A program made the translations under genes and the position numbers. Positions 17,640 to 25,099 of a stretch of 64,000 bases of DNA are shown here, piece after piece. Origin of the DNA: Piscinibacter sp. XHJ-5 (lineage in GTDB: Bacteria > Pseudomonadota > Gammaproteobacteria > Burkholderiales > Burkholderiaceae_C); assembly GCF_029855045.1 (NCBI RefSeq), contig NZ_CP123228.1:4836001-4900000 (forward strand). Direction: 5' to 3'. Position 1 is the stretch's first letter; every line of letters starts with the position of its first letter. The notes beneath the pieces were generated by a model. That model did no database searches, was not told where the DNA came from, and was given only the letters and a program-made list of their open reading frames with translations.

Positions 17640-18848
17640 TCATCGGGATGCCGCCGAGCGGGCCGCATGTGCCGGCACAGCCGGCGTGACGCGAGGCAGG
17701 GCCAGCAGGGCCGCAAAGGCGGCCAGCGACAGCGCCGCCGTGACCCACAACGCTGCAGCACCCCATCGGTCGAGGCACAGACCGAAAAGCCAAGGGGAGA
17801 ACGCCTGCGCCACCCGCGCCGGCACCATGAGCACGCCCTGCCGGTGTCCGTAGCCGTGCGGACCGAAGAGCACCAACGGCAGCGTCCCCTTGGCAATCGT
17901 GAGGATGCCGTTGCCGGCGCCGTGCAGGACCGTGAAGATCGCAGCGGCCGGCGCGCCCAGCAGCGCGAGGATGGCGGCGCCGGCGGGGTGCATCACGGCC
18001 GCCAGGCGTGCGGAGAGCAGCGGATGCAGCTTGCGCAGCACTCCGTACTCGAGCACCCGCGCGCCGACCTGGGCCGGACCCACCAGAGCGCCCGCGGCCA
18101 CGGCGGCAGCCAGGCTGGCGCCGCCGGCCTGAAGCAGCCGTGGCAGATGGGCCGCCATCGCGGTGCTGATGAACCAGGTCGCAGCGAAGACGAAGGACAG
18201 GAGCAGGACCGCGTGGCGACCCGGCGCCGAAGCGGTGGAGTCGTCGACGGCGGGTCGATCGTTGTCGGCGGTGGCCACTTCCAGTGGAGGCGCCTTCGGC
18301 AGGGACAGGTTGAGCGGCATTCCCAACAGCAGATGCAGCGCGGCCCACGCCAGGCAGGCGCCGCGCCAGCCGAACTGCGCCTCGAGGAGCGTCGACAGCG
18401 GCCATCCGACCGTGCTGGCGAAGCCGGCGACCAGCGTGATGCCCGTGATCGCATCACGAGAACTGCGACCGTAGAGCCTGACCAGCGCGGCGAAGGCCGC
18501 TTCGTACAGTCCGCTGCCCATGCCGATGCCGACGATCAGCCACGCCGCGAACAGGCCGACCGGTCCATCGGCGGCGGCCAGGGCCGCGAGGCCGAGCGCG
18601 AACACTGCGTTGGTTCCGGCCAGCACCGGGCGCCCGCCCCACCGATCGATGGCACGGCCGGCATACGGGCCGAGCATCGCGGAGACGATGAGCGCGGCCG
18701 AGAAGGCGGCGAACACCGTCGGGACGGACACGCCCAGCTCGCGCGCCATCGGCGCGGCGAGCATGGCCGGCAGGTAATAGGACGACGCCCACGCGAGCGT
18801 CTGCGCCGTGCCCAGCGCCGCAACGGTGCCGAGCCGCCGTTCAGCCAC
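17640..18848 (-). CDS. MFS transporter
   Basis: 402-residue inner-membrane transporter with about 12 hydrophobic segments. The MFS loop motif appears as GRAIDRWGGRPVL (about residues 62-74), after the second helix. I chose the GTG at 18846-18848 (VAERRLGTVAALG), which puts the first helix near the N-terminus and overlaps the flavoprotein stop by 8 bases. Longer in-frame starts would run deep into the flavoprotein gene. Its place between a Cys-tailed flavoprotein and a Pat-like acetyltransferase suggests export of a toxic metalloid compound or antibiotic; the substrate is unknown. Confidence 0.85.
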   Translation of the reverse strand: MAERRLGTVAALGTAQTLAWASSYYLPAMLAAPMARELGVSVPTVFAAFSAALIVSAMLGPYAGRAIDRWGGRPVLAGTNAVFALGLAALAAADGPVGLFAAWLIVGIGMGSGLYEAAFAALVRLYGRSSRDAITGITLVAGFASTVGWPLSTLLEAQFGWRGACLAWAALHLLLGMPLNLSLPKAPPLEVATADNDRPAVDDSTASAPGRHAVLLLSFVFAATWFISTAMAAHLPRLLQAGGASLAAAVAAGALVGPAQVGARVLEYGVLRKLHPLLSARLAAVMHPAGAAILALLGAPAAAIFTVLHGAGNGILTIAKGTLPLVLFGPHGYGHRQGVLMVPARVAQAFSPWLFGLCLDRWGAAALWVTAALSLAAFAALLALPRVTPAVPAHAARSAASR

Positions 18849-20244
18849 AGCAGGCCCTGGCCTTCGCGGCCTGGCGGGCAGCGTCGGTCGAACAGCTGCT
18901 CGCCGCCGGACCGCAGCAGCCGCCCGCGGCGACGGCCTGCGCCTGGGAGGAGCCGACGCCGCACACCCCCGTCTCGGGCAGGTCGAGTTCGACGCGATCG
19001 GCGGCTGCATGGTCGCCCGCGATGGCCGCCACGACAGACCTCACCTGCTCGAAGCCCGTGGCCATCAGGAAGGTCGGTGCCCGGCCATAGCTCTTCACGC
19101 CGACCGTGTAGAAACCCGGTTCCGGATGCGAGAGCTCGCGGTGTCCGTGCGGACGCACCGTGCCGCAGCTGTGCACGTTGGGGTCGATCAGGGGTCCGAG
19201 CGCCTCGGTCGATTCGAGCCAGGGATCCAGCCTGAGGCGGAGCTCGGCCGCGAGCGACAGGTCCGGCCGCTGCCCGGTGGCGCAGACGATCTCGTCGATC
19301 CTCGACAACGCCAGCGGCTGGCCTTGGGGGTCGCGGCCTTCGACCGTGATGCCTTCGGCCTGCCGACGCAGCGCCGTGATGCGAAGGCCTGCAACGAACT
19401 CGAGCCCGCCGCGGTCGCGCAGCGCCTTGAGCTGCGAGCCGAGGCGACCGCGCGCGGGCAAGGCGTCGGCGTCGCCACCGCCGAACACCCGCTGCAGCGC
19501 CGGGCTGCGAACCGACCACGCGAGCCTTGTTCCCGGCTCGGTCCCGGCGAGCTCGGCCAGCGCAAGAAGCGCATTCGCAGCGGAATGGCCCGCGCCGACC
19601 ACCAGCGTGCGCCTGCCGGCATATCGCGCGCGATGCACGCCCAGGACATCCGGAATGCCGTAGAAGATCGCGTCGGACAGCTCGCGTTCGCCGATGGCAT
19701 GCACGCCATTGGCGCCGACGGGATTGGGTGTGCCCCACGTGCCGCTCGCATCGATGACAGCCCGGGCCCGCATCTCGACCTCGCGGCCCTCGTGCACGGC
19801 GCGGATCACGAAGGCCGCGTTCTCGCGGTCCACGGTCTTCACCTTGTCGAAGCCGTCGCGGCTCAACGACAGCACACGCGTGTTCAGGTGCAGGTGACTC
19901 GCGACCTCGGGCAGGCGTGCATAGGGTTGCAGCACGCGCTCCACGACCTCGCCGGCCAGTGGCAATTCTTCGTCGGGCGGCGGCGTCCAGTCGCTGCGCA
20001 TCAGCGCCGCCGCCACGGCATGGTCGACGTTGTAGCGCCAGGGCGAGAACAACCGCACGTGCCCATAGTCGACGAGGTGGGCGCCCACCCGGCGGCCCGC
20101 CTCCAGGATGATCGGCGTGATGCCTCTCTCGATGAGCCGTGCAGCGGCCGCCAGCCCGACCGGGCCCGCACCGATGACCGCGACCGGCAGGTCGGACAGG
20201 GCCTGGGTCGGCTCGACCCGCGGCCACGATGAAGTCAGCGGCAT
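18841..20244 (-). CDS. FAD/NAD(P)-dependent oxidoreductase, ArsO-like, Cys-rich tail
   Basis: 467-residue flavoprotein monooxygenase-like protein. It has an FAD-binding motif AVIGAGPVGLAAAARL (residues 21-36), a second Rossmann motif LVVGAGHSAANALLAL for NADPH, and the conserved CATGQRPD. The last 45 residues are low in structure but hold paired cysteines (GGCCGPAASSC and ACCG at the very end). Such tails are seen in ArsO-type flavoproteins of arsenic operons, where they may bind metalloid; that is inference here. ATG at 20242-20244 with AGGAA upstream; it overlaps marR by 10 bases. Confidence 0.85.
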   Translation of the reverse strand: MPLTSSWPRVEPTQALSDLPVAVIGAGPVGLAAAARLIERGITPIILEAGRRVGAHLVDYGHVRLFSPWRYNVDHAVAAALMRSDWTPPPDEELPLAGEVVERVLQPYARLPEVASHLHLNTRVLSLSRDGFDKVKTVDRENAAFVIRAVHEGREVEMRARAVIDASGTWGTPNPVGANGVHAIGERELSDAIFYGIPDVLGVHRARYAGRRTLVVGAGHSAANALLALAELAGTEPGTRLAWSVRSPALQRVFGGGDADALPARGRLGSQLKALRDRGGLEFVAGLRITALRRQAEGITVEGRDPQGQPLALSRIDEIVCATGQRPDLSLAAELRLRLDPWLESTEALGPLIDPNVHSCGTVRPHGHRELSHPEPGFYTVGVKSYGRAPTFLMATGFEQVRSVVAAIAGDHAAADRVELDLPETGVCGVGSSQAQAVAAGGCCGPAASSCSTDAARQAAKARACCG

Positions 20245-20720
20245 GACGATTCCTTTCGATCAGGCACGGGCAGGCAGCACGTGGCGCTCTGGTCCGTTCT
20301 CAGGACCTTCAGCAGCAGGAGCAGTGAGCGGTTGACGGCTTCCCGGTCGCGTTCGCTCAGCGATGCCAGCAACTGCTCCGCGTGGCCATCCAGCGTGGCG
20401 TTGAGGTCGCGCACGCGGCGCTTGCCGGCAGCGGTGAGCCCGACGATCCAGCTTCGGGCGTCGGTGGGGTTCGCTTGCTTGCTCACCAGGTCGAGTTCGA
20501 CGAGCCCATCGACGGCTCGGCTGACCCAGCTTTTTTCCAGCAGGAGGCGCTGCCCCAGTTCGGTCATCGCTTGCGGACCACTGCGCCCCAGCTCCGTGAG
20601 GATGTGGCACTGGGTCGGCGTGGTGTTGGCGCAGCAATCGGCGACGACGCGCTGTGCGCGCGTGTAAAGGCGCGCGACCTCGCGCAGGAGTTCGCCGGCC
20701 GCCGAAGGGGATTCGCTCAT
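20235..20720 (-). CDS. MarR-family regulator with paired cysteines
   Basis: 161-residue winged-helix repressor. The DNA-binding part (about 45-105) has TELGQRLLLEKSWVSRAVDGL and the wing NPTDARSW. Cysteines occur as CC plus C near the N-terminal dimer helix (VVADCCANTTPTQCH) and again as CC and C at the C-terminus; this is unusual for MarR and would suit thiophilic or metalloid sensing. I chose the ATG at 20718-20720; a TTG 21 bases upstream would overlap the operator. A strong promoter and two operator-like repeats lie just upstream, so the operon is probably autoregulated. Confidence 0.9.
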   Translation of the reverse strand: MSESPSAAGELLREVARLYTRAQRVVADCCANTTPTQCHILTELGRSGPQAMTELGQRLLLEKSWVSRAVDGLVELDLVSKQANPTDARSWIVGLTAAGKRRVRDLNATLDGHAEQLLASLSERDREAVNRSLLLLLKVLRTDQSATCCLPVPDRKESSCR

Positions 20721-20723
20721 GTC

Positions 20724-20738
20724 GTTGTGCCTAGCAAC
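20724..20738. promoter_or_regulatory. Candidate MarR operator, proximal copy
   Basis: GTTGTGCCTAGCAAC, an inverted repeat GTTG-N7-CAAC. It is identical to the copy at 20771-20785 at 12 of 15 bases, lies directly upstream of the marR start and falls downstream of the -10 element. Confidence 0.65.
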
Positions 20739-20749
20739 CAAATGGAGAC

Positions 20750-20778
20750 ACAGTAGGCTGCAGAACTCTGGTTGTCAA
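20750..20778 (-). promoter_or_regulatory. Sigma-70 promoter of the marR operon
   Basis: On the minus strand: TTGACA (20773-20778), 17-base spacer, TACTGT (20750-20755). The -35 element is a perfect consensus and lies inside the distal operator copy. Confidence 0.7.
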
Positions 20779-20785
20779 TAGCAAC
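20771..20785. promoter_or_regulatory. Candidate MarR operator, distal copy
   Basis: GTTGTCAATAGCAAC, same GTTG-N7-CAAC frame as the proximal copy. It covers the -35 hexamer, so a bound repressor would block RNA polymerase. Confidence 0.65.
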
Positions 20786-20839
20786 TACGTGAAAGGCAGC
20801 GACGGACCTTGCGCCTCTGCCGGGTCGCGCGCGCGTGCC

Positions 20840-20950
20840 TCAGAAGCTGTAGGTTGCGCCGATGCTGAAGAAGCTGCTGTTGTGGCCGCCCCGCGTTTCG
20901 GCCAGGGAGCGGGCGGCGCTGAATCCGAATCCCGAGAAGTCCGGTCCAGC
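20840..20950 (-). pseudogene. 3' remnant of an outer-membrane porin-like gene
   Basis: About 34 codons in one minus-strand frame end in ...GGHNSSFFSIGATYSF and TGA at 20840-20842. A terminal Phe with alternating hydrophobic residues is the signature of the last beta strand of an outer-membrane porin. No start codon or body of the gene exists; the reading frame meets the end of the isopentenyltransferase gene about 25 bp further up. It looks like a porin gene decapitated when the neighbouring cluster arrived. Confidence 0.6.
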
Positions 20951-20974
20951 CGGCCCTGGCCGGCCACCTTGCCA

Positions 20975-21664
20975 TCAGAGCCAGGGCTCCACAAGGCGCC
21001 AGAGCGCCTCGTAGTCGTGGGAGTCGGCGTCGATCCAGGCGATGTCCTGCTCGCGGAACCTGGCCATCTGATCGTCGTGCATCTCTTTCATGGAGCACAC
21101 CATGGCGCGCTTGGTCTCTTCCAGGCCCACGCGACCTTCGAGGTAGGCGATGGTTTGCTGGTAGACCATCGGATCGCGCATCAGCACCGTGTCCGCGTAG
21201 CCGAAGCGAAGGCCGGCTTCGACCTCCTTGATGATCTTGTCCTGCTCGAAGAACCCCTCGACGCGCTGCTCGAGCTTGCGCAGGATCCAGCCCGGATCGC
21301 CGGGGGGCCGCAGGCCGATGAGCGCGAGCGGCGCGGCTTCGCGGAGCGCGCGCAGGAGGCTGCGGGAACCGCCCTCGAAGAGGGGGATGTGCCCCCAGGT
21401 GCGGATCTCGTGTGCCATCGCGAGAGCCGCCTCGACGTAGCGCTGCGGCTCGAGCTTGTCGAACGGGCTGAGGAACCCGTAGAGGTGCCGGCGGTGCGCG
21501 TGCTGCCCGTCCCCGCGGCCGGTGCCGATGCGGAAGAAGGTGTAGACCTGACACGAGTCGAGGTTGATCACCTCGAAGGGGAACCGATCGAGCAGGGCGT
21601 TGACGTAGGCGGTCTTTCCCACGCCGGTCGGACCTGTGAGCACCAGCAGCGATTTCGTGTCCAT
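20975..21664 (-). CDS. Adenylate isopentenyltransferase-like enzyme
   Basis: 229-residue P-loop enzyme. The nucleotide loop GPTGVGKT is at about 9-16, followed by NLDSCQVYTFF and GTGRGDG. The later EGGSRSLLRAL closely resembles the EGGSISLL segment of Agrobacterium Ipt/Tzs as I remember it, and the length fits those cytokinin-forming enzymes (about 240) better than tRNA-modifying MiaA (about 310). The reaction would be transfer of the dimethylallyl group to N6 of AMP or a related purine nucleotide. I chose the ATG at 21662-21664, which places the P-loop at the N-terminus. Last gene of the cluster that starts with an IPP isomerase. Confidence 0.75.
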   Translation of the reverse strand: MDTKSLLVLTGPTGVGKTAYVNALLDRFPFEVINLDSCQVYTFFRIGTGRGDGQHAHRRHLYGFLSPFDKLEPQRYVEAALAMAHEIRTWGHIPLFEGGSRSLLRALREAAPLALIGLRPPGDPGWILRKLEQRVEGFFEQDKIIKEVEAGLRFGYADTVLMRDPMVYQQTIAYLEGRVGLEETKRAMVCSMKEMHDDQMARFREQDIAWIDADSHDYEALWRLVEPWL

Positions 21665-21710
21665 GCATGCATCTCCGAAGAACGCGGCCACATCGCCGGG
21701 GTTGGCTCTT

Positions 21711-22337
21711 TCAAGCGAGTCGACGAGCGCGCGCGAGAAGGCGCACGACCTCTGCCGGCCCGCGGTGTCTTCCGTTCTCGAGGTACGCCTCCAACTCCTC
21801 GAGATGGACCACCTCCAGCAGACCGGCAACGTCCGCGCGGAGGTCCTCCGCCCCGAACAGGAGCGAGATGTCCTTGGGTCCGCCGGTCTTGAGCCCGCGC
21901 TCGCGCTGCCGCGGGGTATAGCCCTCCACGAGAAGAAGGCCTCCCGGGGCGAGCGCGCGCGCAGCCCACCCATGCACAGCGCGCCGGATCTGCGGGCGGA
22001 GGTGGCAGAAGCAGGCGTACACCAGATCGAAGCGCGCTTGGCCAGGGTCATGGACCGCGAGATCCGCGCAGATGATCTCGATGGCAAGCCGCTCGTCGCG
22101 TGCACGCGCCCTCAGCTTGGCGAGCCCGATCGATGATCCGTCGACGGCCGTGACGCTCCAACCCCTGCGGCCGAGCCAGAGCGCGTCCCTGCCCTCTCCT
22201 TCGCCCAGCGAGAGCGCGCGGAGCGGCCGATCGGCGAGCCGCTCGAGTACGGTCTGTTCCAGGAACCGGTTGGGAGCGTCGCCGAAGAAGAGCGCCTCCT
22301 CGCGGTATCGGCGATCCCACTGCCCGGTCTCGTCCAT
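21711..22337 (-). CDS. Class I SAM-dependent methyltransferase
   Basis: 208 residues. The start WDRRYREEALFFGDAPNRFL resembles thiopurine-methyltransferase/TehB-like proteins. Motif I is LSLGEGEGRDALWLGRRGW (about 41-59), then VTAVDGSSIGLAKL, and the post-motif FDLVYACFCHL. The start ATG (22335-22337) is one base after the stop of the PurA-like gene, so translation is surely linked. Within this cluster it may methylate a sulfur, nitrogen or carbon of a purine or of the prenyl donor; the sequence does not tell which. Confidence 0.8.
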   Translation of the reverse strand: MDETGQWDRRYREEALFFGDAPNRFLEQTVLERLADRPLRALSLGEGEGRDALWLGRRGWSVTAVDGSSIGLAKLRARARDERLAIEIICADLAVHDPGQARFDLVYACFCHLRPQIRRAVHGWAARALAPGGLLLVEGYTPRQRERGLKTGGPKDISLLFGAEDLRADVAGLLEVVHLEELEAYLENGRHRGPAEVVRLLARARRLA

Positions 22338-22338
22338 C

Positions 22339-23928
22339 TCACTGCCCGCCCGCGCGCCCATCACTTGCCAGCACCGGCGTGGTTCTTCTCGAGCCATCGA
22401 CCCGTGCACCTGCCGCGTGAACCTGGCCTCGGCGGCGCGCACGTCGCAGCCCCTCGCGAAGCTGCTCGAACTCCGGACGAATGTCGTTCGGGAAGAGGAT
22501 GTCTTCCTCGCAGGGCCCGGTCGTCACCGCAGCGATTTCGACACCCAGGTAGGACTCGATGAAATCGAGGAAGCTGCGGGCCTGCTTGGGGAGATCGTCG
22601 ATGGAGGACAGACCACTGGACGGCCTCTGCCATCCCTCGAACGTCTTGTAGATCGGCGTGCACTGGTCGAGGAAGCGGGAGTCGGGCCGGTACTCCACGA
22701 GCTCGCCCCCATGGGCGTATGCGACGCAGACCTTGATCTCGGGAAGAGCGTCGAGAATGTCCAGCTTGGTGACGACGAGCGCGTCGTACTCGTTGATGCT
22801 CGCGCCCCATCGGGCGCTCACCAGGTCCAACCAGCCGCAACGCCGCGGCCGCTCCGTCGTCGTGCCGTACTCCTTGCCGGCCTTGCGCAGGTATCGCCCC
22901 GTGTCTGCGTGATCCTCGGTCACGAACGGACCGTTGCCGACCATCGTGTGGTAGGCCTTGAGGACACCTAGCCGGAACGTGAGCGACGAGTCAGGCAATC
23001 CCGTGCCGTACGACATGGAGTGCACCGTGGTGGGACAGGTGGTGACGAACGGGTAGGTCCCGTGCTCGAGATCGATCAGCGGCCCCTGCCCACCTTCGAA
23101 GAGCATCGAGTAGCCACGCTCGACAGCGGCGTTGAACATCTCGCGCGTCTCCACGGCGTGGTCGAGAAGGAATTCGCGGTGGCCTGCGATCCATCGCAGA
23201 TCGCGCTCGTAGTCCGCCTCCGAGAGGCCGAAGAAGGCGATGTTCTCCGCGAGCTTGCACTCGACGTAGCTCATGTCGACGAGATCGCCGACGCGGATTC
23301 CGATGCGGGCGACCTTGCTGACGTTCGCCGGGCCGATGCCGCGCAGCGTGGTGCCGACGGGCTGCGACGACCTCGTTCGCGCGGCCTCCGCCAGCGCGTC
23401 CGCCTTGCGGTGGAAGGGGAAGACGAGATGACTCCTCGTGCTGACGAGCAGCCGCTCCCGGACATCGGGGCAGTGCTGCTCCAGCACCTCGACCTCCTTG
23501 CGCATCTGCTCGGGGTTGAGCATGACGCCGTTCCCGATCACCGCGTAAGTGCCCCGGTGCCGCGCCCCGGAGGGGATGATGTGGGAGTAGATGGTGCGGA
23601 TCCTGCCGCGCGCGTCCCGGTACACACTGGTGTGACCGCAGTTGTCTCCGCCCTGGACCCTCGCCACCACGGAATAGAACCTGGCCAGCCGGTCCGTGAC
23701 GGCGCCCTTGCCTCCATCCCCCTGCTGCACGTCGCCGATCCAGGTGACGTTGTGCTCCCCGTGCCGCGTCGGCGCAGCCCTTGGCAGGTGCTTCGCAAGC
23801 AGGTCCCGCTGCGCCTTCAGGCGGGCGCGCCTGACGCTTTCGATCACCTCGAGGGTCGAATGGCCGTCAGGGCAGCGCAGGATCGCGCCGTCGTCGCGCC
23901 TGGCGATGGTGATGCTCGAATCCCTCAT
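22339..23928 (-). CDS. Adenylosuccinate synthetase paralog with N-terminal extension
   Basis: 529 residues. After about 60 extra N-terminal residues the PurA fold starts: VTWIGDVQQGDGGKGAVTDR (P-loop; the usual WGDEGKGK changed to QGDGGKGA, catalytic Asp kept), then GGDNCGHTS (catalytic His kept), GTTLRGIGPA, FEGGQGPLIDLEHGTYPFVT, and TTTERPRRCGW, which keeps two of the Arg that bind aspartate. It should still join an amino acid such as Asp to a 6-oxopurine nucleotide using GTP, but altered loops and the extension argue for a specialised role. Whether it is the only purA of the genome cannot be seen. ATG at 23926-23928, 3 bp after the small gene. Confidence 0.8.
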   Translation of the reverse strand: MRDSSITIARRDDGAILRCPDGHSTLEVIESVRRARLKAQRDLLAKHLPRAAPTRHGEHNVTWIGDVQQGDGGKGAVTDRLARFYSVVARVQGGDNCGHTSVYRDARGRIRTIYSHIIPSGARHRGTYAVIGNGVMLNPEQMRKEVEVLEQHCPDVRERLLVSTRSHLVFPFHRKADALAEAARTRSSQPVGTTLRGIGPANVSKVARIGIRVGDLVDMSYVECKLAENIAFFGLSEADYERDLRWIAGHREFLLDHAVETREMFNAAVERGYSMLFEGGQGPLIDLEHGTYPFVTTCPTTVHSMSYGTGLPDSSLTFRLGVLKAYHTMVGNGPFVTEDHADTGRYLRKAGKEYGTTTERPRRCGWLDLVSARWGASINEYDALVVTKLDILDALPEIKVCVAYAHGGELVEYRPDSRFLDQCTPIYKTFEGWQRPSSGLSSIDDLPKQARSFLDFIESYLGVEIAAVTTGPCEEDILFPNDIRPEFEQLREGLRRARRRGQVHAAGARVDGSRRTTPVLASDGRAGGQ

Positions 23929-23931
23929 CGC

Positions 23932-24153
23932 CTACTCCACATGCATCTCGAAGAGCGCCTGGATCTTCCGCTCCTCGATCCCCAGATCGCGCAGCACGGA
24001 GACGCCACAGAGGACGAGATCCTCGGCGTGGTGCTTCAGCGTCCTCGTGTCGGCCCGATCCAGCGTCGTCTCCCTCGAGTACACCTTCATCTCGGACATG
24101 GCCCTGTCCAGCCTTGCGATGCACAGGGTGAGACCATCATTGCCGCGTTCCAT
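23932..24153 (-). CDS. 73-residue conserved small protein, copy B
   Basis: No known family recognised. Predicted mostly helical and charged (LCIARLDRAMSEMKVYSRET, RTLKHHAEDLVLCGVSVLRD), with two cysteines. It is about 88% identical (9 changes in 73) to the product at 26258-26479, and the two DNA copies are also close. It sits 3 bp ahead of the PurA-like gene. A role as a carrier, adaptor or regulatory subunit for the neighbouring enzymes is possible but unproven. Confidence 0.75.
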   Translation of the reverse strand: MERGNDGLTLCIARLDRAMSEMKVYSRETTLDRADTRTLKHHAEDLVLCGVSVLRDLGIEERKIQALFEMHVE

Positions 24154-24219
24154 CGTTGCGCTTCCTTCGTGCCTGAATGAATGAGCGTCGCCCGCCCGCC
24201 ATGCCTGGCGAGCGAGGGC

Positions 24220-25074
24220 CTATTGGTGCGATGGGCTTTTTGCGAGGTGCTCCACCACCCCTCCGCCGAGGATCGCCACGATCCGCGACGCGCGCCGATC
24301 GCGCCGCAACTGGACAGCGGCCTCCACCGCCGCCCCTGATGAGGGCCCCGCGAGCAACCCCTCGCGTTGCGCGAGCTCCCTCGCGCGTGCCCAGGCCGCC
24401 TCCGATGAAATCGGAACGATCGCGTCGACGACGGCCCGATCGAGCAGCGGCTGTGCAAACGGCGGCGCCAGGCCGATGATCCGGTGAGGGGCCCATGGCT
24501 TGCCGGCCGCGACCGACGCCTCCTCAGGCTCGACGCCGACGACAAGACAGGCCGGCGCGCGGTGCTTGATCGCGCGGCCAATGCCGGTGATCGAGACGCC
24601 CGTACCGATTCCGACCACGACGGCGTCGACGCCCGCAACGGCGTCGAGGATCTCTTCGGCCACCGGGCGGTAGTGGTCGATGAGGCCTTCTTCCCGAAAC
24701 TGATCGAGAAAGAAGGCACCTTCGGCCTTCAGCGCCTCGACATAGCGCGGGGTCTCGGTGGAGCGGACCGCATGGCATCTCGCGCCGAGCCAGCGCAGGA
24801 GGCGGAGGATCTCTTCACCGGTCGAGCTCGACACCACCGCATCGATTCCCAGCTGAAGGCGCGCTCCGGCCCAGGCGGCAGCGACCGCGGCCGATCCGCC
24901 GCTCTGGATGATGACGCGCTGCCCCTTCGCGACGCGCCCCCGCGCGAGGCTGCTCTCGAGAAAGCAAGGGATGGATCGATGCTTCATCGATCCCGACGGA
25001 TGCGAGAACTCGACCTTTCCAAAGAGGCCTTCGCCGATCCGGCTCAGCGGCAGAAGGGGCGTCCGATCGACCAT
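24220..25074 (-). CDS. Cysteine-synthase-like PLP enzyme
   Basis: 284-residue fold-type II PLP enzyme. The Schiff-base Lys lies in HPSGSMKHRS (about residues 27-36; most cysteine synthases read KDR). Also seen are the Ser/Gly-rich QSGGSAAVAAAWAG, the phosphate-binding VGIGTGVSITGIG and the late GPSSGAAVEAA. Beta-replacement enzymes of this kind join a nucleophile to the alanyl part of O-acetylserine or cysteine. In this cluster a nucleophile other than sulfide, for example a purine nitrogen, should be considered. I chose the ATG at 25072-25074 (GGAG upstream). 25 bp after the IMPDH-like gene. Confidence 0.8.
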   Translation of the reverse strand: MVDRTPLLPLSRIGEGLFGKVEFSHPSGSMKHRSIPCFLESSLARGRVAKGQRVIIQSGGSAAVAAAWAGARLQLGIDAVVSSSTGEEILRLLRWLGARCHAVRSTETPRYVEALKAEGAFFLDQFREEGLIDHYRPVAEEILDAVAGVDAVVVGIGTGVSITGIGRAIKHRAPACLVVGVEPEEASVAAGKPWAPHRIIGLAPPFAQPLLDRAVVDAIVPISSEAAWARARELAQREGLLAGPSSGAAVEAAVQLRRDRRASRIVAILGGGVVEHLAKSPSHQ

Positions 25075-25099
25075 GGTGGCGCTCCGGCGGAGAAAACGG

